Shown here piece after piece: positions 1 through 8,325 of a DNA stretch of 64,000 bases. The notes under the pieces are model-generated. The model made no database searches, was not told where the DNA came from, and saw nothing but the letters and a program-made list of their open reading frames with translations. The stretch comes from Rossellomorea aquimaris (GTDB lineage Bacteria > Bacillota > Bacilli > Bacillales > Bacillaceae_B). The position numbers were made by a program, and so were the translations under genes. The DNA lies in the NCBI RefSeq assembly GCF_001877785.1, contig NZ_MINN01000033.1:1-64000 (forward strand), given 5' to 3'. Positions within the stretch are counted from its first letter, which is position 1; each line of letters starts with the position of its first letter.

Positions 1-19
1 CCAGCTAAATAAGACAAAA

Positions 20-48
20 CCTTCCAAACAAGGGTAAGTGGAAGGTTA
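20..48. terminator. Hairpin, possible terminator
   Basis: AACCTTCC pairs with GGAAGGTT around a 14-base loop. A-rich and T-rich flanks would allow use on either strand. It lies about 210 bp beyond the end of the yitT-like gene, so it may belong to a gene outside the window. Nothing else is recognisable between 49 and 257. Confidence 0.4.
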
Positions 49-257
49 TTTGGCATGCATATTTTCAGTATAACATGAGTTATTTTAAGTTTTTATTGAA
101 AAATGTTGACAAACTATTAGCTGGTTTTTTGATAATATATCAATCCGCAGACCCATCCCAAAGCTTGTTTCGCCCTCAAATCCCATGTAAACAGACATAC
201 TCTAGTAAGTTTAGTTAGTTTTTTTAAAAAAACCGACCCATTCCGTGAATGCCGCTA

Positions 258-1157
258 TTAATGTATATCCCTCTTCTTAAACCGTCCGCCGCGGACTTCG
301 TTGATATCGGCTACGGCAAGGAAGGCCGACGGATCCAGTTCCTCGACGATCGACTTCAGCTTGGCTTCTTCCAGCCTGGTCACGATGGTGAAGATCACTT
401 TTTTGTCATCACCTGAGTAGGCGCCTTCCCCTTTCAGATAGGTGACCCCGCGCCCGAGCCGGGCCATGATCGCGTCCCCGATGTCCTCGTGTTTGTCACT
501 GATGATCCAGGCGGATTTCGATTCGTCGAAGCCGTCGATGACGATATCGATCGTCTTGAAGGCGATGACGTACGCGAGGACCGAGTACATCGCCCGGTCC
601 CATCCGAGGACGAAACCGCCCCATGCAAAGATGAACACGTTGAAGAGCATGATGAATTCCCCTACTGAGAAAGGGAATTTTTTATTTAAAAGAATGGCCA
701 GGATCTCACTGCCGTCAAGGGCACCTCCGTACCGGATGACCAATCCCACCCCGGCGCCGAGCACGATTCCGCCAAAGACCGTCGCCAGCAGCACATCCTG
801 CGTAAACGCCGCGACATGATGCAGATAACTCGTCGCAAGCGATAAAATCGTAATTCCGAATAATGTGGATATCGCGAACGTTTTTCCGATTTGCTTGTAA
901 CCAATGAAGAAAAACGGGATGTTCAGTAAGAAGATAAATAATCCGATGCCGATACCGGTCAGGTTATAAAGAATGATCGAGATTCCAACGATCCCGCCGT
1001 CCATGATCAAATTCGGTACGAGGAAAACTTCAATTCCAAGCGCCATCATGATGGCTCCCAGCAGGATGAAGACTCCCCGTTTCAAAACTTTCAATTTCGT
1101 TAATTTCGGATGCTGCAATTCAGCTTTTATCTGCTGTTCGATTGATTCATCACTCAA
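258..1157 (-). CDS. YitT family membrane protein (DUF161 + DUF2179)
   Basis: An integral membrane protein of 299 residues in the YitT family, whose molecular role is unsettled. Residues 25-200 hold five to six hydrophobic helices typical of the YitT membrane domain, including the stretch LGIEVFLVPNLIMDGGIVGI. The last 80 residues form the soluble DUF2179 alpha/beta domain (GVTYLKGEGAYSG, then VIFTIVTRLE). Length is normal for the family. The start is a TTG preceded by AGGGGG at suitable spacing. It is a single gene on the minus strand. Family assignment is firm; function is not known from sequence. Confidence 0.9.
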   Translation of the reverse strand: MSDESIEQQIKAELQHPKLTKLKVLKRGVFILLGAIMMALGIEVFLVPNLIMDGGIVGISIILYNLTGIGIGLFIFLLNIPFFFIGYKQIGKTFAISTLFGITILSLATSYLHHVAAFTQDVLLATVFGGIVLGAGVGLVIRYGGALDGSEILAILLNKKFPFSVGEFIMLFNVFIFAWGGFVLGWDRAMYSVLAYVIAFKTIDIVIDGFDESKSAWIISDKHEDIGDAIMARLGRGVTYLKGEGAYSGDDKKVIFTIVTRLEEAKLKSIVEELDPSAFLAVADINEVRGGRFKKRDIH

Positions 1158-1224
1158 TGTCGCTTCCCCCTGTTTCTATGTACTCATATTAAAGTATCTG
1201 TTTACGGTCGAATATATGTATAGA

Positions 1225-1545
1225 TCAGGAGAGATAGTTGGACTGATACATCATGACTTCTATGAACCCATGTGTGTCTGGAGAGATGTCCACGGAATAA
1301 CATGTCTGATCAGCGGGTGCATATGACTTTATTTTCCGGGCTGAATGGAAGGGAAGAGGAGCCGCACTGTCATCGTGGTGAGGGGACGAAGAGGTTGGAG
1401 AAAAAATCATCTCGATATTTGACAGGTGCGAAGTATCAACTTTTAAATCGGCTTCATTCATGGCAGCATCCTCGTATTTCAGTACATGGATCTGCTGCAG
1501 ACCGGCAAGACAAACAAGTAAAATCCAGATCGACACATTCCTCAC
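1225..1545 (-). CDS. Small exported hypothetical protein
   Basis: 106 residues, not recognised. Residues 1-20 (MRNVSIWILLVCLAGLQ) look like an uncleaved or signal-peptide hydrophobic segment; the rest is polar, with a Ser/His-rich stretch near residues 50-60. The GTG start is supported by an unusually strong GGAGGGAGG eight bases upstream, the main reason for calling it. No partner gene or operon is visible. It could be secreted or membrane-tethered; no function can be assigned. Confidence 0.55.
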   Translation of the reverse strand: MRNVSIWILLVCLAGLQQIHVLKYEDAAMNEADLKVDTSHLSNIEMIFSPTSSSPHHDDSAAPLPFHSARKIKSYAPADQTCYSVDISPDTHGFIEVMMYQSNYLS

Positions 1546-1689
1546 TCGATAACCTCCCTCCGCATTTCTTCTTATTTAATTATACCTCATTGCATTCCGC
1601 AGGGGAACGGATTGAACTTGCCGCTACAAGCGGCGGTGGTGGTGCGCCAAGCTAAAAAAACCGGAATCCCCGACTGAACCAATTTGGAG

Positions 1690-2085
1690 GGTAGATTTAT
1701 AAGCGGAGAAATTCCGTCTAAGGCAGCTGGAGGAGGGTTAAGGTACTGAAATAAGGGGAGGAGTTACGCTTAACTGCTCAATATGTAACTATTTTTAACG
1801 GATATTTTACTATAAGCGGAAAAACTCCGGCTATTATCCGTGAAATAGCGGCATTTTCCGGTTTAACCGGAATTCATCCGCTAATTTTCAAACGCCAGGG
1901 AACCTGCTCTATTTGTTCCACATAAGGGTGCTAAAAAATTGATGATAAATAAGGCTCGAAGTATAATGGCTCCGAGCTTTTTCATGTGCTAATTTCACTG
2001 CTAAAGTGTCTTCTGATTAAACTGCAAATTACCGTACGAAAAACACTGTTAATTCAAATTTTGCACTTCAAAACCGAAACCGTTA
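1690..2085. repeat. Dispersed repeat A, copy 1 (about 395 bp)
   Basis: Closely matches 55170-55557 along its whole length in the same orientation, with only small indels and substitutions. It contains several AAGCGGA / TCCGCTT-type inverted cores. Three TCCG cores at 1837, 1857 and 1877 lie exactly 20 bp apart. Near its right end a hairpin (GCTCG...CGAGC followed by T-run, about 1953-1980) resembles a terminator. No open reading frame is conserved between copies, so it is probably noncoding. It fills most of the 1546-2121 gap. Confidence 0.8.
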
Positions 2086-2121
2086 CCCCATCCAGGTCCG
2101 GTTTTCACTTCTATTAAAATT

Positions 2122-3141
2122 CTAATCCACAAGCTCAACTACAATCGGATCAAGCTCGACTTTCTCATGTCCTTTCCCGGACGTCAGGCTCGCGATGATC
2201 ACCGGCTGGATGATGAGCTGTCCGCCCCCATCCCGAATCGCACCGAAGTCCGTCGTCCCTTCAAACGTTTTGCCGTCATCCATTGAGACACCGGGTCCGC
2301 TCGTACCGTCTGCATAGACATGCCCGAGATCATCCGTCACCCTGAACACCGGCGTCACACTCGGCCATTTTTCAAGGAAATTCTCTTTCACGAGCTGACT
2401 GTAGGAAATGATTGTCGACACATCCGTGAACTCCACCGATTTCAGGGTGAACGTCACATCTTCATTCTTCACCGTTTCATTTACGAGCTGCTGCTTCCCT
2501 TCCAGTCGCTCCAATGAAAAATCGAACGACCAATCCCCCTTAATCACAGCATCCTTTTCAACTCCGCTGAACCCTTGAGGTGACCATGAAATGTCCACCT
2601 TCTCAGGAGAATCACTGCCTTTAAAGTGAGGAGTAAACGTGGACAGCCCGACATAGCGGGTGTCACTAATCTTCGTGATTTCGGCGGTGCCGGCACTGCC
2701 GTTAGAGCCTGCGACCTCGAACCATTCCGCCCCGCTCATCTGCACCGATTCACCCAGATCCCGATTCGTTTCAATCGCGAACGACACCGTGATATTCGTA
2801 CCGTCATAGACCGCATCATCGATCATGACCGTCGTACCATTGTCCGTCTCGGCAAGACCGATATCGGTGGAGAATTCATCAAAGGCGCCCTGATCTTCGT
2901 TTTGAAAATATGCGATGACATCATCCATAAACGGAATCTGCGAAGCGATCGACGGCACCGCAAAGCCCGCCGCAGCAGACGCCCCGATCAAGATGACCGC
3001 TGCAGCTGCAGCCGGCCGCCATACCGGTGCCTTTTTCCTTTTTTTCAAAACATGCTGTTTCACCCGTTCTTTCTCCGCATCCGTCACGTCCGATAACTCC
3101 AGCTGCTCCACATCGAGTTCCATCCATTCCTTCATGCTCAT
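2122..3141 (-). CDS. DUF4179-type membrane anti-sigma-like protein
   Basis: 339 residues. A short cytosolic N-terminus rich in charged residues (1-40) is followed by one transmembrane helix at about 44-63 (AAAAVILIGASAAAGFAVPS), then a large extracytoplasmic region resembling DUF4179 and a following beta-rich DUF5643-like region. Such proteins pair with ECF sigma factors and are thought to hold them inactive at the membrane. Here the start overlaps the stop of the sigma gene by four bases (ATGA), indicating translational coupling. Role as an anti-sigma is inferred from topology and pairing. The stimulus is unknown. Confidence 0.8.
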   Translation of the reverse strand: MSMKEWMELDVEQLELSDVTDAEKERVKQHVLKKRKKAPVWRPAAAAAVILIGASAAAGFAVPSIASQIPFMDDVIAYFQNEDQGAFDEFSTDIGLAETDNGTTVMIDDAVYDGTNITVSFAIETNRDLGESVQMSGAEWFEVAGSNGSAGTAEITKISDTRYVGLSTFTPHFKGSDSPEKVDISWSPQGFSGVEKDAVIKGDWSFDFSLERLEGKQQLVNETVKNEDVTFTLKSVEFTDVSTIISYSQLVKENFLEKWPSVTPVFRVTDDLGHVYADGTSGPGVSMDDGKTFEGTTDFGAIRDGGGQLIIQPVIIASLTSGKGHEKVELDPIVVELVD

Positions 3142-3704
3142 ATCAATAGCTCCTTCAATTTCAAATTAGTCGCCAGGACCTTCTTCCCCCGGTACAAACG
3201 GTTATCGACCGCTGCTTTCGAGAGTCCCAGGTGTTCCGCAATTTCACGATTGGAAAGCTCCAAGTAATATTTCATCATGAAAATGTCCCGGTCATCGTCC
3301 TTCAATCGACTGATAGCAGCCAATAATTCATTTCTACCTTCACGCCTCATGACCGATTCTTCCGTTGCTGAGGCACCCGCTTTTTCTTTTAACAGGACAT
3401 CGGACTTCTCACGCTCCCTGCGCTTTTTTGCCTGACGGTACCGGTCGATGGCCTTATACTTCGCGATCATGCCGATCCATTTTTTAAAATCAGCTGCCTC
3501 ACCCTGAAACTGACGGGCATTCTCCCAGACAGTCAGGAACACATCGTTGACGCATTCATCGATATCATGCTCGTGCATACTGTGCAAAACCTTCGCCGCG
3601 ATTGTTTTGACAAGCGGCATATATGCATCAATCACATACTCAAGCGCATCTTCTTTCCTTTTTTTCAGCCTCGGGATAAAATTTGCCGGCGTACTTTTCA
3701 TCAT
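3138..3704 (-). CDS. ECF-type sigma-70 family RNA polymerase sigma factor
   Basis: 188 residues, normal for an extracytoplasmic-function sigma factor. Region 2 spans about residues 25-95 (DIDECVNDVFLTVWENARQF, then KWIGMIAKYKAIDRYRQ) and region 4 about 125-180 with the helix-turn-helix LSNREIAEHLGLSKAAVDNR. Start ATG ATG follows AAAGGAGCGG. It is the promoter-proximal gene of a two-gene operon with the DUF4179 protein. Self-activation would be usual for this class, but I could not define its promoter with confidence. Confidence 0.9.
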   Translation of the reverse strand: MMKSTPANFIPRLKKRKEDALEYVIDAYMPLVKTIAAKVLHSMHEHDIDECVNDVFLTVWENARQFQGEAADFKKWIGMIAKYKAIDRYRQAKKRREREKSDVLLKEKAGASATEESVMRREGRNELLAAISRLKDDDRDIFMMKYYLELSNREIAEHLGLSKAAVDNRLYRGKKVLATNLKLKELLI

Positions 3705-3867
3705 TTCCGCTCCTTTTGTTTTTGAAAAAGCTTTTTCATAAAATACAACGAGTGACGTGTGACAGAATTCTCAACTTTATTGGATAGGAGCTTAATAGAA
3801 GCAATGGGAGGACCCTCCATGCTAAAATGAAACCGAAAGTCTTTTTGAAAAATGGGAGGGATTCACA

Positions 3868-4362
3868 ATGTTCACAACGGTAAACGATTTTCTACAGGAA
3901 TGGAAACAGGAAGCGGCAGTCACTCAGAAAGTGCTCGACGCCCTCACGGATGAGTCATTGAAACAAGAGGTCGCACCCGGCCTGTACAGCATCGGGAGTG
4001 TCGCGTGGCACATAACCGGAGCCGTGTTCTACTTTCCGTCTCAAGTCGGCATCCGCTTCGAGGCCCCGGATCTTCAAAAAGAAGCCCCTGCTTCTGCATC
4101 CGAAATCAGCGAAACTTACAAACTCGTAAGCGACCGTCTGTCTGAAGCCGTGACCGAACAGGTTTCTGATGAAAAAATGAACGAAATGGTCAATCTATTC
4201 GGTATGGACATGCCCGTCCAGGCCGTCCTGCGCCTGCTGATCCAGCATCAGGCCCACCACCGCGGGCAGCTGACCGTCCTCATGCGCCAGGCAGACCTGA
4301 AAGTTCCAGGGGTTTACGGCCCGAGCAAAGAAGAATGGGAAGCGATGAACGCTTCGAAATAA
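3868..4362 (+). CDS. DinB family protein
   Basis: 164 residues, a four-helix-bundle DinB/YfiT-like protein. The expected metal-binding histidines are visible: His in SVAWHITGA near residue 48 and the HQAHHRGQ motif near residues 127-133. DinB-fold proteins include thiol-dependent transferases and damage-inducible proteins, so substrate cannot be stated. ATG follows GGGAGGG at good spacing. Transcribed away from the sigma operon and ended by a strong bidirectional hairpin. It is one of three DinB-fold genes in the window. Confidence 0.88.
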   Translation: MFTTVNDFLQEWKQEAAVTQKVLDALTDESLKQEVAPGLYSIGSVAWHITGAVFYFPSQVGIRFEAPDLQKEAPASASEISETYKLVSDRLSEAVTEQVSDEKMNEMVNLFGMDMPVQAVLRLLIQHQAHHRGQLTVLMRQADLKVPGVYGPSKEEWEAMNASK

Positions 4363-4369
4363 GAAGGAA

Positions 4370-4397
4370 AAAGACCGGCGCCGGCCGGTCTTTTTTT
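4370..4397. terminator. Bidirectional terminator between dinB-like and yciI-like genes
   Basis: AGACCGGC and GGCCGGTCT form a GC-rich stem with A-run before and T-run after, so it can end both converging genes. Confidence 0.85.
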
Positions 4398-4758
4398 ACT
4401 CTTTGAAATAGTGGACGGGCCTGACTTCAATACGCCAGCCAAATTCTCCCCCGCCCTCCACCTGCACAGCCGGATGCAGCCTCGCCAAACCCGCTGCGGC
4501 ATCCAGATCCTCTGCTTCAATGAGGAACACGCTGCCGATCATTTCCCCGGTTTCTTCCATATCACTTACAATCACTTTGCCGCCATTTTTTCTTATGTCT
4601 TTTGCTTCAAGACCCGTACCTGCATCCATCAGGACCTGTCCTGTTTCGTACAACTCCTGAAGATGCGGCTCGCACTCTCCCATGACGGCATTGATCTCTT
4701 CCTCCGGCCTTGCATCCATCTTTTCCCGATTAAAATAGCCCACGCATAGAAATTTCAT
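4396..4758 (-). CDS. YciI/DGPF-like family protein
   Basis: 120 residues with the ferredoxin-like YciI-related (YCII/DGPF) fold: beta start MKFLCVGYF, a central GTGLEAKDIRKNGGKVIVSD, and the C-terminal GWRIEVRPVHYF. These proteins are often encoded near ECF sigma factors, as here, but their chemistry is unproven. The ATG is preceded by GGAGACGG. Convergent with the DinB gene, sharing its terminator. Confidence 0.82.
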   Translation of the reverse strand: MKFLCVGYFNREKMDARPEEEINAVMGECEPHLQELYETGQVLMDAGTGLEAKDIRKNGGKVIVSDMEETGEMIGSVFLIEAEDLDAAAGLARLHPAVQVEGGGEFGWRIEVRPVHYFKE

Positions 4759-4911
4759 TTCACCGTCTCCTTTTCTGATCCATTACATGTAAAGTTCGAC
4801 GTCCTGCGGGAAATCCCTTGTTCCGGATTAAGCCGCCGCATGGCAAAATAAAGAGGGATTCGTCTCTTTTTACAGAATCTATCCTTCATAGACTTAAAAA
4901 GGAGTGCCGCT

Positions 4912-5520
4912 ATGTATATCCCGCCATATTTTAAAATCACAGACGAAACGACCGCCCATAGCATTATCAGCGAAAACGGCTTTACCACCCTGATCTCCCA
5001 GGGCGACGGCATGCCCATCGCCACCCATCTGCCGCTGCAGCTTAATGAGGATAAAACCTGTTTACACGGCCACTTCGCCAGACCGAACCCGCAGTGGAAG
5101 GACATCGAATCCCAAACTGTGCTCGCCATTTTCCACGGTCCGCACTGCTACATCTCCCCGTCCTGGTATGAGACGGATCAAACCGTGCCCACCTGGAACT
5201 ACGTAACCGTCCATGTGTACGGAAAAATGGAGCTCGTCCATGATACCGATGAGAGCATGAAATCTTTAGAAGAGCTGGTCGCAGCATACGAAGCTCCCGA
5301 CAGCCCTTACAGCCTGGAAAACGTAGATGCCGGATATCTCGCCGGACTGAGCAAAGGCATCCAGGCATTCAAGCTACATATCACGAAAATCGAAGGCAAA
5401 GCAAAACTAAGCCAAAACCATCCAGCCGAGCGTCGTGAACGGGTGATCCGGCAGCTCGAACAGATTCCCAGGGACGATGAAAGGGAGATTGTGGAGTGGA
5501 TGAAGAGAAGTCTGAAGTGA
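4912..5520 (+). CDS. paiB: PaiB-like FMN-binding negative transcriptional regulator
   Basis: 202 residues, the usual PaiB length. Family signatures are clear: N-terminal MYIPPYFK, central HCYISPSWY and [13 protein letters not shown], and C-terminal [11 protein letters not shown]. The fold is a split-barrel flavin-binding domain; in B. subtilis PaiB represses sporulation and protease genes. The usual partner PaiA (acetyltransferase) is not adjacent here. ATG follows AAAAAGGAG. Assignment to the family is firm, the regulatory targets here are unknown. Confidence 0.9.
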   Translation: MYIPPYFKITDETTAHSIISENGFTTLISQGDGMPIATHLPLQLNEDKTCLHGHFARPNPQWKDIESQTVLAIFHGPHCYISPSWYETDQTVPTWNYVTVHVYGKMELVHDTDESMKSLEELVAAYEAPDSPYSLENVDAGYLAGLSKGIQAFKLHITKIEGKAKLSQNHPAERRERVIRQLEQIPRDDEREIVEWMKRSLK

Positions 5521-5573
5521 AGGCAGAGCAGACAAAATAAGAGTGAAATTTCATTTAATAAGGGGGATGAAAT

Positions 5574-5678
5574 ATGTCCTCGAAAGTAAAACTTGTATAC
5601 TTCATTGATGGCAATGAAGTCAGAGACCTAATAAATATGAAGTTCCAAATAGATCCCAATGATCTGGCCGGAAATTAA
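5574..5678 (+). CDS. Possible 34-residue small protein
   Basis: ATG with a good AGGGGGATG-type ribosome-binding site opens a 34-codon frame ending in TAA, starting MSSKVKLVYFIDG. It lies 53 bp after paiB and is followed 25 bp later by a strong terminator, so it could be the last cistron of that transcript. Not recognised; too short for composition to decide. Confidence rests on the ribosome-binding site and placement. Confidence 0.45.
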   Translation: MSSKVKLVYFIDGNEVRDLINMKFQIDPNDLAGN

Positions 5679-5706
5679 TCGAAATGATTTAAAAAATATT
5701 TCAATA

Positions 5707-5745
5707 GGGGCATGGCCATAATTGCGAATCATGGCCATGCCCCCC
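5707..5745 (+). terminator. Strong intrinsic terminator
   Basis: GGGGCATGGCCA pairs perfectly with TGGCCATGCCCC, followed by CTTGTTTT. A related GC-rich hairpin sits in the same position relative to the repeat array at 9606-9642. Confidence 0.8.
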
Positions 5746-5874
5746 TTGTTTTCAAAGAAAAGTGAGTCAAAATGACTTATTTTTTAAAAAATCTCTGCAG
5801 TGTTTTGTAGAAATCCAGTTTTCAACCGGATTCCAGCCCGCTATTTCAGTAGAGAGAAGGATCAGGCATCAAAT

Positions 5875-6003
5875 ATGATCCTAAATCTGATTTTATGAGC
5901 CCAATTGGAAATATATGATCCTGATCCCGATTTTATGATCCTAATTTCAAAAATATGATCCTAATTCAAATTATATGATCTTACAAGAATCATTCGAAAC
6001 TAG
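5875..6003. repeat. 20-bp phased ATGATC array, copy 1 (six units)
   Basis: ATGATC (once ATGAGC) occurs at 5875, 5895, 5915, 5935, 5955 and 5975, exactly 20 bp apart. The 14 bases between cores vary but start with C and end in four A/T bases. The last unit is ATGATCTT, three bases, AGAATCATTC, an imperfect inverted repeat. Same architecture as 9775 and 15691. It sits in the 400-bp gap between two converging genes, with nothing else recognisable except the terminator and the REP-like element. Confidence 0.9.
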
Positions 6004-6052
6004 AATCCCGAATATTCTCCTATCCATCAAATCAAAGATCACCAAAAAATTA

Positions 6053-6080
6053 GCCGCGGTACTGTCCCCCTGACCCGCTC
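6053..6080. repeat. REP-like palindrome
   Basis: Member of a family with core GGTACCTGTCCCC (here one C missing) flanked by GGGTC-like and GACCC ends, giving an imperfect hairpin. It touches the 3' end of the next gene. About ten copies occur in the window. Confidence 0.65.
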
Positions 6081-7113
6081 AAGGCAGCAATACAATTTTC
6101 CCCAACTTCCCTTTTTCCTTAAAATACACCTGTGCTTCTTTTGCTTGTTCCAATAGAAAGGTTTTATCGATGACAGGCACTAGTTTTCCTTCAGAAATGG
6201 CTCCCAGCATCTCTTTGAACTCTGCCCTAGTCCCCAGCACCGACCCGTACATGGTGATATGTTTTAAATACAATGTCCGAAAATCCAGATTTGTCTGCTG
6301 TCCACCGGCAGATCCCGAGATAAAAAACTTCCCGCCTTTTTTTAAAACCCGAAGAGACGTATCGAATAGTGCATCCCCCACGACATCAAGGACGGAGTCG
6401 ACCGGACCCCCATTTACATTCAGAATGTCTTCTGCCAGGCATTCGGAGTGATAGGATACGACATGGGCCGCCCCTAATTCCTTCAGCTTTTCCTCCCCGG
6501 CCAAGTCACCGATGACCGCAATGACCTTGGCTCCAAATACCTTTGATGCAATCTGCACATTCAACGAGCTCACCCCGCCGTTCGCACCGGTGACGACCAC
6601 CGTTTCTCCGGCTTGAACCTGAAGCTGGTTCACCATATGCCACGCTGTCAGACCGCTCACTGAAAAAACAGCGCTTTCCGGATAACCGGGAAGTGGCATA
6701 TCAAAGCAGAGTTCAGCCGGCCACACGACGTATTCAGCATATCCGCCGTCATACTCCGATCCGATGAATGACATATCTTCCGAAATATGCTCGAATCCAC
6801 TTTCCCCACTCGATGCAAATGGAAAAAGCACAACATCCCTGCCCACCATCGATTGGGGGACAGAACTTCCAACCTTCACAACCTGACCCGTAATATCAGA
6901 GCCGGGAATCCGCAGGAACTGTACCCCTTCCGGCCGCCAGCCCGATTTGGTGCCGCTCCCGTAAGCCCCTTCCCTCATCCAGATTTCTGTATTATTAATC
7001 GCGCAGGCCTTAACGTTCACAAGCACTTCATCTGCTTTTGGTTCAGGAACCGGTATATCCACCACTTCCAGCTTATCCACATCCCCATATCCCGTTACTC
7101 GCACCGCTTTCAT
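6079..7113 (-). CDS. Zinc-less alcohol dehydrogenase / NADPH:quinone reductase-like enzyme
   Basis: 344 residues from the preferred ATG (MKAVRVTGYG), which has AAAGGATG eight bases upstream; longer in-frame extension to 7254 has no ribosome-binding site. MDR superfamily: N-terminal GroES-like domain (1-150) and a Rossmann NAD(P)-binding domain with VVVTGANGGVSSLNVQIA. The GHE zinc signature is replaced by GSD, so catalytic zinc is probably absent, as in quinone reductases. Likely soluble oxidoreductase; substrate unknown. Single gene, ending against a REP-like element. Confidence 0.85.
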   Translation of the reverse strand: MKAVRVTGYGDVDKLEVVDIPVPEPKADEVLVNVKACAINNTEIWMREGAYGSGTKSGWRPEGVQFLRIPGSDITGQVVKVGSSVPQSMVGRDVVLFPFASSGESGFEHISEDMSFIGSEYDGGYAEYVVWPAELCFDMPLPGYPESAVFSVSGLTAWHMVNQLQVQAGETVVVTGANGGVSSLNVQIASKVFGAKVIAVIGDLAGEEKLKELGAAHVVSYHSECLAEDILNVNGGPVDSVLDVVGDALFDTSLRVLKKGGKFFISGSAGGQQTNLDFRTLYLKHITMYGSVLGTRAEFKEMLGAISEGKLVPVIDKTFLLEQAKEAQVYFKEKGKLGKIVLLP

Positions 7114-7228
7114 CGCTATCATCCTTTGTCGAATCAGATTTATTTGATTATGTAAAATATAGAACTTATTATTTGTTGTTTCCCTTTTTTTAAACGTATC
7201 CCACTGGTTCATGAGGGAGCGTGATGGT

Positions 7229-7258
7229 TGTGCCCCGGGACAATACCCAGTCACCGGG
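7229..7258. repeat. Degenerate REP-like palindrome
   Basis: Reverse strand reads GGTGACTGGGTATTGTCCCG, a diverged copy of the GGTACCTGTCCCC family. It overlaps the final codons of the 7251-7637 gene. Confidence 0.4.
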
Positions 7259-7637
7259 ATCCTCCGCCAAATCCAAACCCCGTCTCAACCTCCCAATACT
7301 TCGTCACCACATTCCCTTTCGGCAGCACCACTCCCAGCTGCACCTTCTCAGAGCCCTTTGTGAAAACCAGCATTCCATGAGGCAGATAATCATAGCGGAA
7401 CCCTTTCTGCGGATGCCAGCTGCGGCTGCTCGTATTGATTTGTTCCATTATCTCACGGATCTGTTCCTTATCGTCTATGACTTTAACTTCCTGCCCCTGC
7501 GTCGAAATCCTCAACTCATCAAAATCCCCCTCGACAATCGGAGCACGGTAAATCCAATAAACTGAAATACCCAAGAGGCACACAACCGCAAAGAAGCCCG
7601 GCACCAACCGCTTTTTTGCTATCAAAAAAGGTTCCAC
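7251..7637 (-). CDS. Membrane-anchored hypothetical protein
   Basis: 128 residues, not recognised. One N-terminal helix (about residues 12-30, VPGFFAVVCLLGISVYWIY) is followed by a soluble domain with alternating strands, suggesting a membrane-anchored protein facing outside. GTG start; an ATG seven bases upstream is out of frame. The last codons lie in a degenerate REP-like repeat, so the C-terminus (GFGFGGGSR) may have been altered by it. Confidence 0.6.
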   Translation of the reverse strand: MEPFLIAKKRLVPGFFAVVCLLGISVYWIYRAPIVEGDFDELRISTQGQEVKVIDDKEQIREIMEQINTSSRSWHPQKGFRYDYLPHGMLVFTKGSEKVQLGVVLPKGNVVTKYWEVETGFGFGGGSR

Positions 7638-7765
7638 CCTTCATGTTTTCCTATAGTTTACTATATTTTGGATAAACCCTATAACCCTCTAAATCTTCTA
7701 TATGGTAAAATATACTACATCCAGCACCATTTGAACGGAGACCCAGCCCAAAGGAGGTCATCACC

Positions 7766-8248
7766 ATAAAAACCCATTACGCCCTTTTCTTCTGCCTGGC
7801 CATCAGCCTTCATAATCTCGAAGAAGCCCTGTGGCTCCCACAGTGGTCGCAAATGGGAATGGCCCTGCAAAAGCCAGTGACATCAAACGAATTTCACTTT
7901 GCCGTACTCATCATCACGGCACTTGCCTATCTCATTTCTTTTTTATATGTAAGCTTCCCAGAATCAAAATGGATGAAATGGGCCTTCACCGGCTTCCTCG
8001 GTTCCATGATCATCAATGCCGTTTTCCCGCATCTGCTGGCATCCATCCTAACGAAAACATACGCCCCCGGAGTCGGCACAGCACTCCTGCTGAACATCCC
8101 GGTCAATACGGTCATCTTATACAGATTACATAGAGAAAAATGTATATCCAGAAAAGAAATCTTCCTCTCCACGGTCGTGATCGGGGTTCTGTTGCTGGCA
8201 TTGATTCCGGTTTTATTTATGTTGGGGGACAGTTTTATTAATTATTAA
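7766..8248 (+). CDS. HXXEE domain membrane protein, apparent ATA start
   Basis: 160 residues if read from the ATA codon at 7766. The family-defining motif is HNLEE at residues 16-20, then EALWLPQW; further on are hydrophobic helices (AVLIITALAYLISFLYVSF, and a C-terminal VVIGVLLLALIPVLFMLG). The first ATG, at 7853, would remove the HXXEE motif. An excellent AAAGGAGG lies eight bases before ATA, and no ATG, GTG, TTG or CTG occurs in frame between the upstream stop and that point. So ATA is either a rare initiation codon or a mutated ATG. Confidence 0.75.
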   Translation: MKTHYALFFCLAISLHNLEEALWLPQWSQMGMALQKPVTSNEFHFAVLIITALAYLISFLYVSFPESKWMKWAFTGFLGSMIINAVFPHLLASILTKTYAPGVGTALLLNIPVNTVILYRLHREKCISRKEIFLSTVVIGVLLLALIPVLFMLGDSFINY

Positions 8249-8325
8249 CTATTGAGTCTATCATTATAGGAACTTATTAAGCAGCGAAGACAAACTTTTA
8301 AATGAATAAACGAGGTGCAAGTTAG

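Noticed and set aside
3740..3790. ECF-type promoter TGTCACACGTCACTCGTTGTAT before the sigma gene
   Set aside because: Suggestive of autoregulation, but I could not match it securely to a known -35/-10 pair, so no site was called.
5875..6003. CRISPR array
   Set aside because: Units are 20 bp with only 6-7 conserved bases, spacers are 13-14 bp, and no cas genes are near; this is not repeat-spacer architecture.
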